Of a stretch of 64,000 nucleotides of DNA, positions 1 to 7,850 are shown piece after piece (the first letter of the stretch is position 1; each line of letters begins with the position of its first letter). The translations under genes and the position numbers were made by a program. The notes under the pieces were generated by a model. The model saw only the letters and a program-made list of their open reading frames with translations, was not told the origin of the DNA and made no database searches. Location: assembly GCA_934463425.1 (NCBI GenBank), contig CAKSJP010000006.1:31312-95311 (forward strand). Reading direction: 5' to 3'. This stretch comes from an uncultured Ruminococcus sp. (GTDB lineage: Bacteria; Bacillota; Clostridia; Oscillospirales; Ruminococcaceae).

Positions 1-1
1 A

Positions 2-73
2 GGTGTTGCGGTACAAACTGTTCCGGCAACCACACCGGCAGAAACAACTGCTGCACCAGAGGAGGTACAGTAA
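2..73 (+). CDS. C-terminal end of an upstream protein, probably a PASTA Ser/Thr kinase (partial)
   Basis: An open frame enters from the left edge and stops with TAA at 71-73, giving a Thr/Pro/Ala-rich tail (TVPATTPAETTAAPEE...). In Firmicutes the gene just before rsgA is usually the PASTA-domain kinase PrkC/PknB, whose extracellular end is often followed by such a low-complexity tail. The assignment rests on that neighbour and on composition only; no catalytic or PASTA residues lie inside the window. The stop is 4 bases before the rsgA start, so the two are probably co-transcribed. Confidence 0.5.
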   Translation, partial: GVAVQTVPATTPAETTAAPEEVQ

Positions 74-77
74 GACG

Positions 78-971
78 ATGACAAAACTCCCTGTAGCACT
101 TCCAGAAGAGGCTCAGGGCAGAATTATCACATCGGTGGGAGGTCTCTATACGGTAGAGACCTCTTCCGGTATCTGCACCTGTAAAGCCAGAGGCGTATTC
201 CGAAAGCGCGGCATTACGCCATATGTGGGTGATTATGTACGGCTGTCTGAAGATGGTGTGATCGCAGAGATCCTGCCCCGGAAAAACAGCATTCTGCGTC
301 CGCCGGTCTCTAACCTGGATCAGATCTTTTTTGTAACTTCTACCTGTCACCCTGCCCCCAATCTGCTGCTGCTGGATTCCTTTCTGACCATTGCCATCTA
401 TCAGGAGATACAGCCGGCAGTGATCCTCACCAAAACGGACTTAGATCCCGGTGAGAAGCTGGCGCAGCTGTACCAAAACGCAGGGATCCCGGTATACTTT
501 GTGGATTATGCAAAGCCGGAGACGGTGAATGCTGTGGCGGCGCTGCTGGACGGAAAGATCAGCATGATGACCGGCAATTCCGGCGTGGGAAAATCCACGC
601 TGCTCAACGCCATTGCGCCGGAGCTGCATCTCGCCACCGGAGAGATCAGCGAAAAGCTTGGGCGCGGCAGACATACCACGCGCCAGGTACAGCTGTATCC
701 CTGTGCCGGCGGCTATCTGGCAGACACGCCGGGCTTTTCTACCTTTGAGGTGGAGCAGTATCTCCAAATGGAAAAAGAACGCATTGCCGACTGCTTCCCG
801 GAGTTTCAGCCCTATCTGGGGCAGTGCCGGTTCAGTGACTGCGCCCATGTGTGCGAAAAGGGCTGCGCCGTGGTGGAGGCAGTCCGGGCAGGAAAAATTG
901 CAAAGAGCCGTCATGACGCTTATGTTTCTCTGTATCAGACGGCGAAGCAGCGAAAGGCGTGGGAATCATGA
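78..971 (+). CDS. rsgA: Ribosome small subunit-dependent GTPase RsgA
   Basis: RsgA is a circularly permuted GTPase that acts late in 30S ribosomal subunit maturation. Visible motifs are an N-terminal OB-fold region, the G4-like TKTDL, then the P-loop GNSGVGKST and G3 DTPGF, in the permuted order of the family, followed by the C-terminal zinc site CRFSDCAHVCEKGC. The length of 297 residues is normal. The frame is open further upstream, but ATG 78 has GGAGG at 61-65 and lies just after the stop of the preceding gene, so I chose it. The stop overlaps the thiN start (ATGA), which indicates translational coupling. Confidence 0.95.
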   Translation: MTKLPVALPEEAQGRIITSVGGLYTVETSSGICTCKARGVFRKRGITPYVGDYVRLSEDGVIAEILPRKNSILRPPVSNLDQIFFVTSTCHPAPNLLLLDSFLTIAIYQEIQPAVILTKTDLDPGEKLAQLYQNAGIPVYFVDYAKPETVNAVAALLDGKISMMTGNSGVGKSTLLNAIAPELHLATGEISEKLGRGRHTTRQVQLYPCAGGYLADTPGFSTFEVEQYLQMEKERIADCFPEFQPYLGQCRFSDCAHVCEKGCAVVEAVRAGKIAKSRHDAYVSLYQTAKQRKAWES

Positions 972-1585
972 AGCAGGCAGTGATTTTTGCAGGAGCACCG
1001 GTACAGCCGGAGCTGCAGCCGCCGGTGCCGCAGGCAGACCTCTATGTCTGCGCAGATGCCGGAGTGAAGCTGGCCCAGGCGCTGGGCGTTGTACCGGATT
1101 GGATCGTGGGTGACTTCGACTCCCTGGGCTGCGTGCCGGAGGGCGAGAATGTAGAACCGTTTTCACCGATAAAGGATGACACGGATATTCTGCTGGCGGC
1201 GAAGTATGCCCTTTCCAAGGGCTGCCGGCGGCTGGTGTTTTACGGTGCGCTGGGCGGCAGACTGGATCACACCGTGGCGAATCTTCAGATGCTCCGCTTT
1301 CTGGCAGACCGCGGCGCACATGGTATACTGGTAGACCATGCCCACTGGATCACCCTCCAACGCGGCGGAACGGCAGTCTATCCCAGACGGGAGGGCATGT
1401 ACTTTTCTCTGTTTGCCATGACGGAACAGTGTGAGGACGTGACGCTGGAAGGCGTGGCGTATCCGCTGTGTCACGGGACATTTTCCAACGCGTTTCCGCT
1501 GGGGGTCAGCAATGAGATCCTGGCAGAAAATGCAGCGGTGACGGTGGGAAAGGGCGATCTGCTGGTGGTGTACGCGAAGGATTGA
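968..1585 (+). CDS. thiN: Thiamine pyrophosphokinase
   Basis: The enzyme makes thiamine diphosphate from thiamine and ATP. The protein has the family features CADAGV and DWIVGDFDS near the N-terminus, KDDTDILLA and GALGGRLDHTVANL in the middle, and a C-terminal beta domain ending with LAENAAVTVGKGDLLVVY. About 205 residues is normal. The start at ATG 968 overlaps the rsgA stop; a GTG three codons earlier (959) is the alternative. In many Firmicutes rpe lies between rsgA and thiN; here it is absent. Confidence 0.93.
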   Translation: MKQAVIFAGAPVQPELQPPVPQADLYVCADAGVKLAQALGVVPDWIVGDFDSLGCVPEGENVEPFSPIKDDTDILLAAKYALSKGCRRLVFYGALGGRLDHTVANLQMLRFLADRGAHGILVDHAHWITLQRGGTAVYPRREGMYFSLFAMTEQCEDVTLEGVAYPLCHGTFSNAFPLGVSNEILAENAAVTVGKGDLLVVYAKD

Positions 1586-1614
1586 TGCGGAGAATCAGAA
1601 GCAGGAGAACAATT

Positions 1615-2043
1615 ATGCAGATAAGAGGACTTCAAAAATCAGATGTGGATTCAGTTGCTGCGATATGGCTGAATACCAATCTGAAAACACATGATTTTAT
1701 TGCTGCGCAGTACTGGAAAGATAATTTCGCTCTGGTAAAAGCGATGCTGTTACAGGCAGAAGTTTATGTATATGAAACCGATCGAAAGATACAAGGTTTT
1801 ATTGGATTAAACGGTGAATATATCGAAGGTATTTTTGTTTCAGATGAAATACAGTCGCAGGGTGTCGGGAAACTGCTATTGGATTACATAAAAGACAGAA
1901 AAGCCAGATTAACATTAAATGTGTACCAGAAAAACACACGGGCAATACACTTTTATCAAAGAGAAGGGTTTCGCATCCAATGTGAAAGTCTGGACGAGGC
2001 TACTGGTGAAAAGGATTATGAAATGGTGTGGGAGCGCAAATAG
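1615..2043 (+). CDS. GNAT family N-acetyltransferase
   Basis: A 142-residue GCN5-related acetyltransferase: the acetyl-CoA binding signature QSQGVGKLLLDYI is followed by the C-terminal pattern LNVYQKNTRAIHFYQREGF. This layout is closest to the small RimI/PhnO-like stand-alone enzymes; the substrate cannot be read. ATG 1615 was chosen because AGGAG at about 1603-1607 precedes it, although the frame is open back to 1582. The gene is clearly more AT-rich than thiN and opens the accessory islet that runs to the spoIIIA operon. Confidence 0.85.
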   Translation: MQIRGLQKSDVDSVAAIWLNTNLKTHDFIAAQYWKDNFALVKAMLLQAEVYVYETDRKIQGFIGLNGEYIEGIFVSDEIQSQGVGKLLLDYIKDRKARLTLNVYQKNTRAIHFYQREGFRIQCESLDEATGEKDYEMVWERK

Positions 2044-2103
2044 AAATTCCAGTTTGTATTTCTGAAATCCAAATCACAATGCCGAACATGGAGAGGTCAG
2101 CCA

Positions 2104-2892
2104 ATGCGTGAAAAACGAGAACTGAAAGAAACGCTTCTTTTCGAGAAGAATCATCAAATCCACGGTGGAATCTATCATAAATTGCAGGTGGATTTCGCTT
2201 ACAATTCCAATCATATAGAGGGCAGCAGGCTCACCCATGAACAGACACGCTATATTTTTGAGACACAGAGCGTGGACGGCACGGTATTCGTCAACGATGT
2301 GTTTGAAACTGCGAATCATTTCAGATGCCTGGACTGGGTGCTGGATACGATTTCTGAACCGCTGTCAGAAAAATACATCAAACAGATGCACTGCATTTTG
2401 AAATCCGGGCTGATGACAGCGCAGAACCCAGAGGTTGTGATCGGTGATTATAAGCGATATGCCAATGTGGTGGGCGGCATCGAAACGACAAAGCCCGGTG
2501 AGGTATCTGCACAAATGGCACAGCTGCTGCAAGCGTATCAGAAACTGGAACAGCCGGACTTCTATGACGTTGCGTGGTTTCATATGGCATTTGAAAAGAT
2601 ACACCCATTTTATGATGGCAACGGCAGAGTCGGCAGACTTTTGCTGCTGAAAATGTGCCTGGAAAATGACATTGTGCCGTTCTATATCAACAGCGAAAAC
2701 AAGATGTTCTACTACGCCGGTCTGAAAGAATGGCAGACACAGGACAAGCCCAACCGTCTGCTGGATGTGTTCCTGTCCATGCAGGACGACATGAAAGCTG
2801 TTCTGGATTATTTTGAGATCGACTATGACCATACGGAAACCACATCCGGGGCACTGGCGGCAAAGCATCGTGCGGCAGGAGAAAATAATTGA
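2104..2892 (+). CDS. Fic family protein (probable AMP transferase) with N-terminal inhibitory motif
   Basis: The protein contains the Fic catalytic motif HPFYDGNGRVGR (about residues 165-176), whose His, Asp and Arg residues support transfer of AMP or a related group from a nucleotide to a target hydroxyl. Near the N-terminus it has SNHIEG, matching the class II inhibition motif [S/T]xxxE[G/N], so autoinhibition by its own N-terminal helix is likely. 262 residues with no membrane segment suggests a cytosolic enzyme. No antitoxin gene is apparent, as expected if inhibition is built in. The next two small genes follow closely and could be co-transcribed. The target protein is unknown. Confidence 0.88.
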   Translation: MREKRELKETLLFEKNHQIHGGIYHKLQVDFAYNSNHIEGSRLTHEQTRYIFETQSVDGTVFVNDVFETANHFRCLDWVLDTISEPLSEKYIKQMHCILKSGLMTAQNPEVVIGDYKRYANVVGGIETTKPGEVSAQMAQLLQAYQKLEQPDFYDVAWFHMAFEKIHPFYDGNGRVGRLLLLKMCLENDIVPFYINSENKMFYYAGLKEWQTQDKPNRLLDVFLSMQDDMKAVLDYFEIDYDHTETTSGALAAKHRAAGENN

Positions 2893-2907
2893 CGGAGGAA
2901 AACAAAC

Positions 2908-3075
2908 ATGAAAAAATTTCGGACTATCGCATCTGTTATCGTGATGTGCCTTGCCGGGATCGCCGGATTCTTTCTCGGTTCGGTTCTGGATGCGCCGATG
3001 GGCGGTGCGATCTTGTTTTCGATGATCGCCGGAATTGCCTGTGTGATCTATGCGATAGAAAATCGGGATTCGTAA
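2908..3075 (+). CDS. Small two-helix membrane protein, unknown
   Basis: A 55-residue protein starting MKKFRTIASVIVMCLAG with a good Shine-Dalgarno (GGAGG at 2893-2897). It consists of two hydrophobic segments (about residues 6-26 and 32-48) separated by a Gly/Pro-containing turn (LDAPMGGA), and ends in a short charged tail. It lies 15 bases after the Fic gene and 27 before the next small gene, so it probably belongs to the same transcript. I do not recognise a family. Confidence 0.6.
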   Translation: MKKFRTIASVIVMCLAGIAGFFLGSVLDAPMGGAILFSMIAGIACVIYAIENRDS

Positions 3076-3102
3076 TCGGCAAAATAAGGAGATGACAGCG
3101 GT

Positions 3103-3294
3103 ATGGCAAGAGGGCCTGTCTGGATAGAAGCATATGAGCAGTATCTGCTGAGAAAAAACGTCTGTGAAAAAAGCGAATTGGAACGGCTTTCTGATGATGC
3201 ACTCGCTGAAAAATATTTTCAGTATGTACGGGAAGCAGACTGCGAAGAAGATGCATTTGACTGGGTGCACAAGTATTGCCGGCAGCATATGTAA
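3103..3294 (+). CDS. Small acidic protein, unknown
   Basis: A 63-residue protein, MARGPVWIEAYEQYLL..., rich in acidic and aromatic residues (YEQYLL, EKYFQYVREADCEEDAFDW). It has no membrane segment and looks helical. AAGGAG at 3086-3091 supports the start. Its TAA stop at 3292-3294 shares its last base with the left inverted end of the adjoining MITE-like element, so the element may have replaced the original 3' end. No family is recognised. Confidence 0.55.
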   Translation: MARGPVWIEAYEQYLLRKNVCEKSELERLSDDALAEKYFQYVREADCEEDAFDWVHKYCRQHM

Positions 3295-3541
3295 GAACCT
3301 GTCTTCACAAGCGTATACCCGTGTCTTTTCGGCAAATTTTGCTGCATATCGGCAAATTTTGCTGCATACTGCGTGAAAAACACTTGCCGGGCGACTGCGT
3401 TCGAGGCAGGATTCTGCTTGAGAACAAAGGAGTGTCGCACTAAGATGGATTGCGACCGAGAGCCCGCCTGCGTATTTTTGCCTTGTCTGCAACAAAATTA
3501 TGCTCGAAAATCCACACATATTTCTTGTGAAGACAGGTTCT
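3294..3541. mobile_element. MITE-like element with perfect 18-bp terminal inverted repeats
   Basis: A 248-base stretch without a credible gene is bounded by AGAACCTGTCTTCACAAG (3294-3311) and its exact reverse complement (3524-3541). Inside the left end a 20-base unit beginning TCGGCAAATTTTGC is tandemly duplicated (3329-3348 and 3349-3368). Part of the same end sequence recurs at 39919-39966. Perfect inverted ends, small size, lack of a transposase and a second partial copy are what a non-autonomous miniature transposon would show. A clear target-site duplication is not visible. Confidence 0.7.
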
Positions 3542-3570
3542 AAAATGCAGTGGAATTGTGGAGGAATAGC

Positions 3571-4008
3571 ATGGAACTGATGGTAAAACATTTTTCCGAG
3601 TTAAGTGTGGAAGAATTATTTGAGATCTATAAACTACGGATCTCTGTTTTCGTTGTGGAGCAAAATTGCCCATATCAGGAGGTAGATGATGCAGATCGAG
3701 CTGCCTATCATGTGTGGCTCAAAGATAAAACCGGAATCAAAGCCTATGCACGGGTGCTGCCGCCGGGTGTGACTTTTGATTCTGCTGCAATTGGGCGTGT
3801 GATCGCAGCAAAGCGACGGTGCGGACTGGGAAGTAAAATTGTTTCAGCTGCGGTCGATATTGCAAAAGAAAAATTTGGAGCAGATAAAATCTCCATCGAA
3901 GCACAGACTTATGCACGCCATTTCTATGAAAAAGCTGGATTTCTGCAAACATCGGAAGAATTTCTGGAGGACGGCATTCCGCATATCCAGATGCAGCTGA
4001 CATTATAA
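3571..4008 (+). CDS. ElaA-like GNAT acetyltransferase
   Basis: A 145-residue GNAT protein of the ElaA type: the N-terminal block LRISVFVVEQNCPYQEVDDAD is typical of that group, followed by AYARVLPPG, the acetyl-CoA loop region (GRVIAAKRRCGLGSKI) and the C-terminal SIEAQTYARHFYEKAGF. GGAGG at 3560-3564 sets the start at ATG 3571. The gene sits immediately after the MITE-like element and is the second acetyltransferase in this AT-rich islet; the substrate is unknown. Confidence 0.85.
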   Translation: MELMVKHFSELSVEELFEIYKLRISVFVVEQNCPYQEVDDADRAAYHVWLKDKTGIKAYARVLPPGVTFDSAAIGRVIAAKRRCGLGSKIVSAAVDIAKEKFGADKISIEAQTYARHFYEKAGFLQTSEEFLEDGIPHIQMQLTL

Positions 4009-4011
4009 TTC

Positions 4012-4103
4012 AAGTTGCCGGCTGTGTTGGGGCAGCTTACTGGGAGAATCCTTTTTCAAAAGGGTTTCTCTCCGCAGGCTTTCCGAAACACAGCCGGCAG
4101 CTT
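4012..4103. repeat. Nested long inverted repeat (structured RNA or small repeat element)
   Basis: AAGTTGCCGGCTGTGTT (4012-4028) pairs with AACACAGCCGGCAGCTT (4087-4103) with one mismatch. Inside lies a second hairpin, GAGAATCCTTTTT followed by AAAAGGGTTTCTC. The block starts 4 bases after the acetyltransferase stop. It could be part of that gene's 3' structure or a dispersed small element; there is no U-run directly after it. Confidence 0.55.
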
Positions 4104-4117
4104 CCATAATTTTATGA

Positions 4118-4153
4118 CCTCCGTGTACCGGTTCAGGTACACGGAGGTTTTTT
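4118..4153 (+). terminator. Intrinsic terminator before the spoIIIA operon
   Basis: A perfect 12-bp stem CCTCCGTGTACC (4118-4129) / GGTACACGGAGG (4136-4147) with a 6-base loop is followed directly by TTTTTT. It ends transcription from the accessory islet and insulates spoIIIAA. Confidence 0.9.
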
Positions 4154-4224
4154 GCATACTCGTCCGCCGCCGCGCATAGAATGGGACAAACACAGGGGAC
4201 AACCCGGGACAAACAGGAGGACGT

Positions 4225-5112
4225 ATGGAACAGCAAGGGATACAAAACGTACTGCGCTATCTGCCGCCGCAGGTGCGCAGCCGGATACAGCAGCTGCCGC
4301 CGTCAGAGCAGGCGCAGATCCAGGAGATACGCCTGCGCGCAGAGCGCCCGGTGTGCATGCTTCTGCACGGCAGAGAAAAGCCCCTAGACCCGGCGCATCC
4401 GCTTTCCCAGAAAACCGTGGAGCAGGTGTTTCAGGCGGTGTGCGAATACTCCGTCTACCGCTATGCAAAAGAGATCGCCGAGGGCTTTGTGACCATTGCC
4501 GGCGGAAACCGGGTGGGCATTGCCGGGTCGGCGGTCTATCGGGAGGGAAAACTGGTGCAGATGCGCCATATCAGCGGTCTGAACTTTCGGGTCTCTCACG
4601 CGGTGACCGGCTGTGCCGAACCGCTCTTCCGGCAGACATGCGCTGAGAAGCCCTCCAGCCTGCTTCTGGCAGGTGCTGTGGGATCGGGCAAGACAACGAT
4701 GCTCCGTGACCTTTGCCGCCTTCTGGGGGCATCCTGGCGGCTCACACTGGTGGATGAGCGCAGTGAGATCGCCGCCGTGCATCACGGTGTGCCCCAGTAT
4801 GATGTGGGACTGCACACCGATGTGCTGGATGGTTTTCCCCGGGCAGAGGGCTTGTTGACGGCGCTCCGTGTGCTGACACCGGAGGTGCTGGTTTGTGATG
4901 AGATCAGCACCGAAGCGGATGCCGAAGCTATTCTGCGTCTGCATGGATGCGGTGTGCCGGTGATCGCATCTGCGCATGCCGCCTCGTGGGATGACCTGGA
5001 GCGCCGTCCGGTGCTGAAACAGCTGTTGGACAAGGGCGTATTTCAGTATGCGGCAGTTCTGTCCGGCAGGGAACTGGGCAGGGTGCAGACCCTGCGCCGG
5101 GTGGTATCATGA
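4225..5112 (+). CDS. spoIIIAA: Stage III sporulation protein AA (ATPase)
   Basis: SpoIIIAA is the cytosolic ATPase of the SpoIIIA-SpoIIQ channel that joins the mother cell to the forespore; it resembles secretion-system ATPases. The P-loop AGAVGSGKTTMLRDL sits near residue 150, followed by LTLVDERSEIAA and a Walker-B-like VLVCDEIS. The length of 295 residues is normal. The start is ATG 4225 with GGAGG just upstream. The stop overlaps the spoIIIAB start. In Bacillus the operon is mother-cell (sigma-E) controlled; I could not pick out a convincing sigma-E promoter between the terminator and the start. Confidence 0.95.
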   Translation: MEQQGIQNVLRYLPPQVRSRIQQLPPSEQAQIQEIRLRAERPVCMLLHGREKPLDPAHPLSQKTVEQVFQAVCEYSVYRYAKEIAEGFVTIAGGNRVGIAGSAVYREGKLVQMRHISGLNFRVSHAVTGCAEPLFRQTCAEKPSSLLLAGAVGSGKTTMLRDLCRLLGASWRLTLVDERSEIAAVHHGVPQYDVGLHTDVLDGFPRAEGLLTALRVLTPEVLVCDEISTEADAEAILRLHGCGVPVIASAHAASWDDLERRPVLKQLLDKGVFQYAAVLSGRELGRVQTLRRVVS

Positions 5113-5612
5113 TAAAATGGTTGGGTCTGCTGCTGGTGGTCTGCTGCTGCGCCGGACTGGGTGTCATGCAGGCAATGCGGCTGCGGCAGACCTGCCGGAA
5201 CCTGGAACAGCTTTGCCGGATGCTCCGGGAGCTTTCTGTGCAGATGGCGTTTCGCAGCCTGACGGTGCAGGAACTGTTGGAACAGCTCTGCCGGGAATCG
5301 GCATATGCGGCGTTTCAGTTCCCGGTGACGGTGTGCAGCGGACTGGAACAGGGACTTCCGCTTTCTGAGGCGTGGGAGAGCGGGCTTGCGCAAGATCCGG
5401 CAGTTCCCGAGGCGGCGCGAAAGCTGCTGCTACCCCTGGGAGAGGAACTGGGGGCAAGTGATCTGGAGGGACAACGGGCTACCCTGTCCCAGTATCGGCA
5501 GCAGCTGGAACCGTATACCGCAGAAGCCGGAGAAAAATGCCGCCAGAAGCAGCGGCTCTATTGCAGTCTGGGAATCCTGGGCGGCTTTCTGGCTGCCATT
5601 TTGCTTTGCTGA
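5109..5612 (+). CDS. spoIIIAB: Stage III sporulation protein AB
   Basis: A 167-residue membrane protein of the SpoIIIA complex. An N-terminal hydrophobic helix (WLGLLLVVCCCAGLGVM) and a C-terminal one (LGILGGFLAAILL) flank a mostly helical middle, the GspF-like arrangement of this family. ATG 5109 overlaps the spoIIIAA stop by four bases. Its place as second gene of an intact spoIIIAA-AH operon makes the call firm. Confidence 0.92.
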   Translation: MIKWLGLLLVVCCCAGLGVMQAMRLRQTCRNLEQLCRMLRELSVQMAFRSLTVQELLEQLCRESAYAAFQFPVTVCSGLEQGLPLSEAWESGLAQDPAVPEAARKLLLPLGEELGASDLEGQRATLSQYRQQLEPYTAEAGEKCRQKQRLYCSLGILGGFLAAILLC

Positions 5613-5667
5613 ACGCCTGCTCCGCTGCATACGCCCAGATACGGAACAGGCTCTGAAAGGAAAAACC

Positions 5668-5862
5668 ATGGAAATTGATCTCATTTTTAAGATCGCCGGA
5701 ACGGGAATCATTGTGGCAGTGCTGAACCTGGTGCTGAAACGGGCAGAGCGGGAGGAACAGGCGATGATGACCACACTTGCCGGGCTGGTGGTGGTGCTGA
5801 TGCTGCTGGTCGATCAGATCGGCACGCTGTTTGAACGGGTAAAGTCGGTGTTTGGCCTATGA
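5668..5862 (+). CDS. spoIIIAC: Stage III sporulation protein AC
   Basis: A 64-residue protein, MEIDLIFKIAGTGIIVAVLN..., with two transmembrane helices, the usual size for SpoIIIAC. The ATG at 5668 follows GAAAGG; a longer frame exists upstream but overlaps spoIIIAB without meaning. It ends in an ATGA overlap with spoIIIAD. In Bacillus it is thought to form the membrane part of the channel together with AD. Confidence 0.93.
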   Translation: MEIDLIFKIAGTGIIVAVLNLVLKRAEREEQAMMTTLAGLVVVLMLLVDQIGTLFERVKSVFGL

Positions 5863-6251
5863 TAGAAGAAACCGTGACCGCGGCTGCGGTCTGCATCACT
5901 GCGGCGATCTTTTCCACATTGTTGAAACAATACTGCCGGGAGCATGCACTGTTCTGTGTCATCGGGGCATGCGCTGCGGTGGGAATTGCGGCGGCGGCAT
6001 ATCTCTCGCCCATTGTCAGCCAGATGCAGGAGCTCTTTGCCCAGACAGAGCTGCCGGCGGTTTATCTGGAGATCCTCTGGAAGGCGCTGGGCATCTGCTA
6101 TGTGACCGGGATCGCCGGAGACCTGTGTCAGGACTGCGGCGAGTCGGCGCTGGCGCGGACAGTCGAGCTTTGGGGCAGGCTGTCTCTGGTGCTGCTGTCC
6201 CTGCCCTTGTTGGAGACGCTGCTGCAAACGGTAACGGAGGTGTTGTCATGA
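5859..6251 (+). CDS. spoIIIAD: Stage III sporulation protein AD
   Basis: 130 residues with several hydrophobic helices (TAAAVCITAAIFSTLLK, FCVIGACAAVGIAAAAYL and a C-terminal pair). Length and gene order match SpoIIIAD of the mother cell-forespore channel. It is translationally coupled at both ends by ATGA overlaps. Confidence 0.92.
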   Translation: MIEETVTAAAVCITAAIFSTLLKQYCREHALFCVIGACAAVGIAAAAYLSPIVSQMQELFAQTELPAVYLEILWKALGICYVTGIAGDLCQDCGESALARTVELWGRLSLVLLSLPLLETLLQTVTEVLS

Positions 6252-7390
6252 AACGGTGGAGCGTGATTTTTCTGCTTGCCGCATTTTGCCTGGGGCTGTG
6301 CTTTCCGGAGCATGTCGCCGCAGAAGCTTCTGCCGAGCAGCATCTGGCTGAAGAAAGCGGTGCGTCATCCGTCACAGAGCAGCTGGATTGGGATATCCGG
6401 TCGATCCTGGAACAGCTGGGGCTTTCTGTAACAGACGGCAGCGAAGCCGGAGAAAAATTCACTCTGGCGCATATCTGGCAGGTGTTTTCGGATTATCTCT
6501 CCGGGCGCATCTCAAGACCCTTTGCCATGCTGGGCGGTCTGCTGACAGTGATCCTGTTTGCGGCGCTGCTGCAGGGCATACAGGAAGATCCGCGCCGCCG
6601 CGCCGCCGGACAGGTCTATGAGTTTGTCTGTGCGCTTGCGGCAGTTGCCGTTCTGGCAGAGCCGCTGCTTCAGAGCTTTGCTGCGGTGGAGCGTGCACTG
6701 ACCCAGGGTGCAGAGTTCATGACGTTGTTTGTGCCGGTGTTTGCCGGCATCCTGGCGGCAGGAGGGACTGTGAGCAGTGCAGTATCCTATCAGACGGCAG
6801 TAGTGGCTTTGGCGGATGGTGTGATGCAGATGATAACCCGGGTGCTGCTGCCGCTGTGTACCATGGGCTTTTCTCTGGCAATCGTGGATGCCGTCAGCCC
6901 GTCGGTTTCTGTGGGCGGTCTGCTGCGGCTGTCGAGAAAATTCACTACCTGGGTGCTGGGGCTGTTCATGACCATTTTTCTGGGGGTTCTCTCCATGCAG
7001 AATTTGTTGAGCAGCAGCGTGGACACCGCCGCCTCCAAAACGACCAGGTATGTGATCGCCAATTTTGTGCCGGTGGTGGGCAGCGCAGTTTCAGATGCCT
7101 ATACCACAGTGCGGAGCAGCCTGCAAATGCTGCGCAGCACCACTGGCGTTGTGGGCATTGTCTCCCTCTGCATCCTGTTTTTGCCGCCGCTGGTACAGCT
7201 GATGCTGTACCGGGCTGTGACGGCGATCGGTGCGGCAGCGGCGGAGCTGTTTGGGACGAAAAGCCTGCTTCGGCTGCTTCGGGGAACGCAGCAGGCGCTT
7301 GCCATTGCCTTTGCCCTGCTGGTCTGCTTTGGCGTTATGTTTATCGTGGCGACTGCGGTTGCCATGACGGTGGGAAAGGGGGCAGTATAG
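6248..7390 (+). CDS. spoIIIAE: Stage III sporulation protein AE
   Basis: A 380-residue polytopic membrane protein. It begins with a signal-like segment (MKRWSVIFLLAAFCLGLCF), then an extracytoplasmic acidic region, then about seven hydrophobic helices, as in SpoIIIAE, the largest membrane protein of the complex. The frame is open far upstream (to 5852), but ATG 6248 overlaps the spoIIIAD stop and gives the usual length. One base separates its stop from spoIIIAF. Confidence 0.94.
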   Translation: MKRWSVIFLLAAFCLGLCFPEHVAAEASAEQHLAEESGASSVTEQLDWDIRSILEQLGLSVTDGSEAGEKFTLAHIWQVFSDYLSGRISRPFAMLGGLLTVILFAALLQGIQEDPRRRAAGQVYEFVCALAAVAVLAEPLLQSFAAVERALTQGAEFMTLFVPVFAGILAAGGTVSSAVSYQTAVVALADGVMQMITRVLLPLCTMGFSLAIVDAVSPSVSVGGLLRLSRKFTTWVLGLFMTIFLGVLSMQNLLSSSVDTAASKTTRYVIANFVPVVGSAVSDAYTTVRSSLQMLRSTTGVVGIVSLCILFLPPLVQLMLYRAVTAIGAAAAELFGTKSLLRLLRGTQQALAIAFALLVCFGVMFIVATAVAMTVGKGAV

Positions 7391-7391
7391 C

Positions 7392-7850
7392 ATGGAGACC
7401 ATGCGTGCCATTGTATTGGTGACCTGTGTTATCAGCATGCTCAGCGGTGTGCTGCATGCCATGAAGCCCAGTGCCCGGTTTGACCGGCAGCTGCGGCTGA
7501 TCTTTTCGGCGGTATTCGTGCTGGGCATTCTGACGCCGCTTTGCAAAGGTGCGGCGGCGTTTCAGCCGGACTGGGAAGGTGCCGGGGCTGTCAGTACATG
7601 GAAACTGGAAGAAACCGCAGCAGAAGAAACAGCGGCACAGGCGGCGAAAAACCTGGAGACCTCGCTCACTGCCATGCTCCGGGAAGCAGGGATCGAGGCA
7701 CAGGTCGGCGTGGCGATGCATATCTCCGGGGAGAACCGCATAGAGATAGAACAAGTCACGGCGGTTTGTACAGATACGAGCGCCGCGGAACAGCTGCTGA
7801 CGGATTGTCTGGGAAACGAGGTGAATCTCTATGTGGAAAAAGCTTCCTGA
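7392..7850 (+). CDS. spoIIIAF: Stage III sporulation protein AF
   Basis: 152 residues with two N-terminal transmembrane helices (IVLVTCVISMLSGVL and IFSAVFVLGILTPL), then a soluble region ending in INLYVEKA-like residues. Domain layout and position are those of SpoIIIAF. Its 3' end overlaps spoIIIAG by 20 bases in another frame. Confidence 0.9.
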   Translation: METMRAIVLVTCVISMLSGVLHAMKPSARFDRQLRLIFSAVFVLGILTPLCKGAAAFQPDWEGAGAVSTWKLEETAAEETAAQAAKNLETSLTAMLREAGIEAQVGVAMHISGENRIEIEQVTAVCTDTSAAEQLLTDCLGNEVNLYVEKAS

